From Candidatus Omnitrophota bacterium (GTDB lineage Bacteria > Hinthialibacterota > Hinthialibacteria > OLB16): DNA of 64,000 nt. Shown here piece by piece: positions 62,432 to 64,000 of the stretch. Every line of letters starts with the position of its first letter. Positions within the stretch are counted from its first letter, which is position 1. Location: the NCBI GenBank assembly GCA_020632575.1, contig JACKFH010000003.1, positions 186,001-250,000 on the forward strand, given 5' to 3'. The notes under the pieces were generated by a model. That model was not told the origin of the DNA. It ran no database searches and worked only from the letters and a program-made list of their open reading frames with translations. Position numbers and translations under genes: made by a program.

Positions 62432-62796
62432 CAGCCCGATTCGCCCAATGCGTTCGTGACTTCTTTTTTGAGGAGATCCAGGTCGACCGGTTTGTTCAGA
62501 ATGGTCGAGACTTTCGAGGCCCAAAGTTCGTATTCGGATTCGACTCCCCGAACCGCAGTGCAGACAATCACCGGCAAATCGGGGCGCCCCTCCCGCATGT
62601 TCTCGAGGAACTCGATGCCGTTCATTTCCGGCATTCGGAGATCGAGGATCACCAGGTCGTAGTTGGCGCGACCCAATTCCGCCAAACCCTCGGCGCCGTC
62701 GCCGGCTTGTTCGACCGTGTGGCCGTCCTCCTCCAACTCATCCCGGAATAGCCGTCGGATGTTGGGTTCATCATCGATAATCAGGATACGGGCCAT
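62431..62796 (-). CDS. Single-domain response regulator (CheY-like)
   Basis: 121 residues; ATG 62796 with AGAGGAG ahead. The receiver has ILIIDDEPNIRRLF (acidic pocket), VILDLRMPEMNGIEFL (phospho-Asp in LDLR), VIVCTAVRG and ILNKPVDLDLL (lysine). No output domain, so it would signal by binding a partner or relay. Downstream of the histidine kinase (83-bp gap) and coupled by one-base overlap to the secreted hydrolase. Confidence 0.92.
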   Translation of the reverse strand: MARILIIDDEPNIRRLFRDELEEDGHTVEQAGDGAEGLAELGRANYDLVILDLRMPEMNGIEFLENMREGRPDLPVIVCTAVRGVESEYELWASKVSTILNKPVDLDLLKKEVTNALGESG

Positions 62797-62879
62797 GGTC
62801 GAAACTCCTCTCGGTTGATCCCCCAACGCTAAGGTGGGTGGCGGAAACAAGGAATCTTGCAAGAGGATTGGGGTCTTGG

Positions 62880-64000
62880 TCAATTGGCCTCGTTTTCGGC
62901 CCGGTTCCGACCGCGAGCGTCGAACGAGACAAAGGGATCGTCCCGGTCGACCAACGGGTGGGCGAGTCCCATCGATTCGATAACATCCTCGGTGGCCGGT
63001 CGCCTTGTCTGGATGGGGAGGCAGATATGGAAGGTGGTCCCCTGGCCGCATTCGCTCTTGGCGTAGATTTGGCCGCCATGCTCCTCGACCACTCTCTTGG
63101 CGAATGCCAAACCCAAGCCAGTTCCCCGCGTTTTGGTGGTGAAAAAGGGTTCGAAAATCGAATGGAGCTCTTTCTTGGGAATGCCGCAGCCCGTGTCGGC
63201 CACCTCAAGCGAACAACACCCGTCCTCGAATTTGGTTCGAACCTCCAACACGCCCCCCTCCTTCATCGCCTCCGCGCCATTCTTCATCAGGTTGATCAGA
63301 ACTTGGGTCAGCTGGGGGCCATCGTAGTAACAAATCGGAATCTTGGGATCCAGATCCATTTCGCAAAGAATGTTCGATCGGCCAAACCTCTCTTGGAGGA
63401 GGGTGACGGCGTTTTGAATAATTTCGTTCAGGTTGACCGGGCTAAGGTGGGTGTCCACATTTTTGGCGAAATCGAGAACGTCCCCCAGGACATGATTCAG
63501 GCGGTCGACCTCTTGAACAATGATCTCGGAGTAGTTGCGAACCGTCTCCGTGTCATCACTTTTACGTAAGAGCCTTTGAGCGAACCCGCGAACCGCGGTG
63601 AGTGGATTGCGGATTTCGTGGGCGATGGTGACCGCCATCTCGCCGACTGTGGCGAACTTCGCGCTTCGAATCATCTCGCCCTGGGCTTTCTCCTTCTCCG
63701 CCACCGCCTCGCGGACCTTTTCCTCGAGGACCGTGTAGAATTTTTCCAGTTCCTGGATCAAATGGATGTGCGACAACGCCGCGGCGGTCTGGTTGGCGAC
63801 TATCGCGAGAAGTTGCATATCCTCCTCGGGAATCGGTCGCCCCGAAAACTTGTTGTCGGCGATCACGAGTCCCAGGGCTTTCCCGGTGACCACCAAGGGT
63901 GCGGTGATCATTTCATTGACTTCGAGCAAATCGGTGACCGGTTCCGGGACAGCGTCCAAGTAGTGTTCGGGGGTGATATGAAAACAGGTCTTTTCCTCAA
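62880..64000 (-). CDS. Sensor histidine kinase with GAF domain (partial, cut by window edge)
   Basis: The frame is open through 64000; the start lies outside. From the edge: a GAF domain (ITAPLVVTGKALGLVIADNKFSGRPIPEEDMQLL), a coiled linker, HisKA with AHEIRNPLTAVRGFAQRLL (phospho-His), then HATPase with INLMKNGAEAM (N box), VADTGCGIP, FEPFFTTKTRGTGLGLAFAKRVVEEHGG and TTFHICLPI. Full catalytic set. It should phosphorylate the neighbouring single-domain receiver. The GAF ligand is unknown. Confidence 0.94.
   Translation of the reverse strand, partial: EEKTCFHITPEHYLDAVPEPVTDLLEVNEMITAPLVVTGKALGLVIADNKFSGRPIPEEDMQLLAIVANQTAAALSHIHLIQELEKFYTVLEEKVREAVAEKEKAQGEMIRSAKFATVGEMAVTIAHEIRNPLTAVRGFAQRLLRKSDDTETVRNYSEIIVQEVDRLNHVLGDVLDFAKNVDTHLSPVNLNEIIQNAVTLLQERFGRSNILCEMDLDPKIPICYYDGPQLTQVLINLMKNGAEAMKEGGVLEVRTKFEDGCCSLEVADTGCGIPKKELHSIFEPFFTTKTRGTGLGLAFAKRVVEEHGGQIYAKSECGQGTTFHICLPIQTRRPATEDVIESMGLAHPLVDRDDPFVSFDARGRNRAENEAN

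Noticed and set aside
1..64000. CRISPR arrays, tRNA or rRNA genes, riboswitches, replication origin
   Set aside because: No regularly spaced direct repeats, no tRNA cloverleaf with T-loop consensus, no rRNA stretches and no recognised riboswitch cores were found by eye.

Overview
The window (about 57% G+C by eye, bacterial, no rRNA or tRNA seen) comes from a free-living diderm-like bacterium. It mixes core metabolism (ndk, rng, surE, pcm, galT, accC, gdhA) with many very large secreted proteins: beta-helix and FG-GAP proteins, subtilisin-like and gingipain-like peptidases, dockerin-like C-termini and polysaccharide-active enzymes. That style is typical of uncultured lineages around the PVC/FCB groups (for example Hydrogenedentota or Sumerlaeota). 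The phylum is an inference; nothing in the window fixes it.

Layout. 1-0.8 kb: the start of a NodU/CmcH carbamoyltransferase, and ndk. 0.8-4 kb: two HigBA-like toxin-antitoxin (TA) pairs and a beta-helix/dockerin protein, each bracketed by copies of one imperfect palindromic repeat. 4.1-7.6 kb: ClC channel, LysE exporter, Yip1 membrane protein and a small unknown protein. 7.6-10.6 kb: tandem secreted ankyrin proteins. 10.7-13.1 kb: a YfhO-type membrane protein. 13.1-21.9 kb: seven same-strand genes with 24-44 bp gaps (ABC ATPase, ABC permease, anchored unknown protein, GT4 glycosyltransferase, membrane adenylate cyclase, two SGNH proteins), probably one operon for a regulated cell-surface glycan. 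22.3-31 kb: RNase G/E, a gingipain-like C25 protease, and a three-gene glycosyltransferase / nucleotidyltransferase / LOG-family operon. 31.2-33.4 kb: a second beta-helix/dockerin protein divergent from a VapBC-like TA pair. 33.5-40.8 kb: surE, pcm, a polytopic membrane protein, galT, accC, and an Asp23-AmaP-unknown module. 41-47.5 kb: GH106-like rhamnosidase, sugar isomerase/epimerase, a winged-helix/membrane pair, gdhA. 47.9-53.2 kb: a 1,569-residue subtilase/FG-GAP/beta-helix/FN3/dockerin-like mosaic followed by a small membrane-anchored stalk protein. 53.2-64 kb: a YdeP-type molybdopterin oxidoreductase, an FG-GAP lipoprotein candidate, a neutral-ceramidase-like protein, a duplicated-domain secreted protein, a glycoside-hydrolase-like secreted protein, and a response regulator/histidine kinase pair (the kinase runs off the edge).

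Two patterns cut across the window. First, several genes without a Shine-Dalgarno (SD) sequence have a TANNNT -10 hexamer ending exactly six bases before the start codon (1133, 1870, 32622, 32750, 55412) or nearly so (30968, 46223), so transcription should begin at or within three bases of the start codon: leaderless mRNAs. Second, the intergenic gaps carry several unrelated families of hairpin-forming repeats (R1-R4; a nested 168-bp element; a simpler sister copy; a cloverleaf-like element), some touching stop codons. All functional calls rest on reading motifs; no database search was possible.
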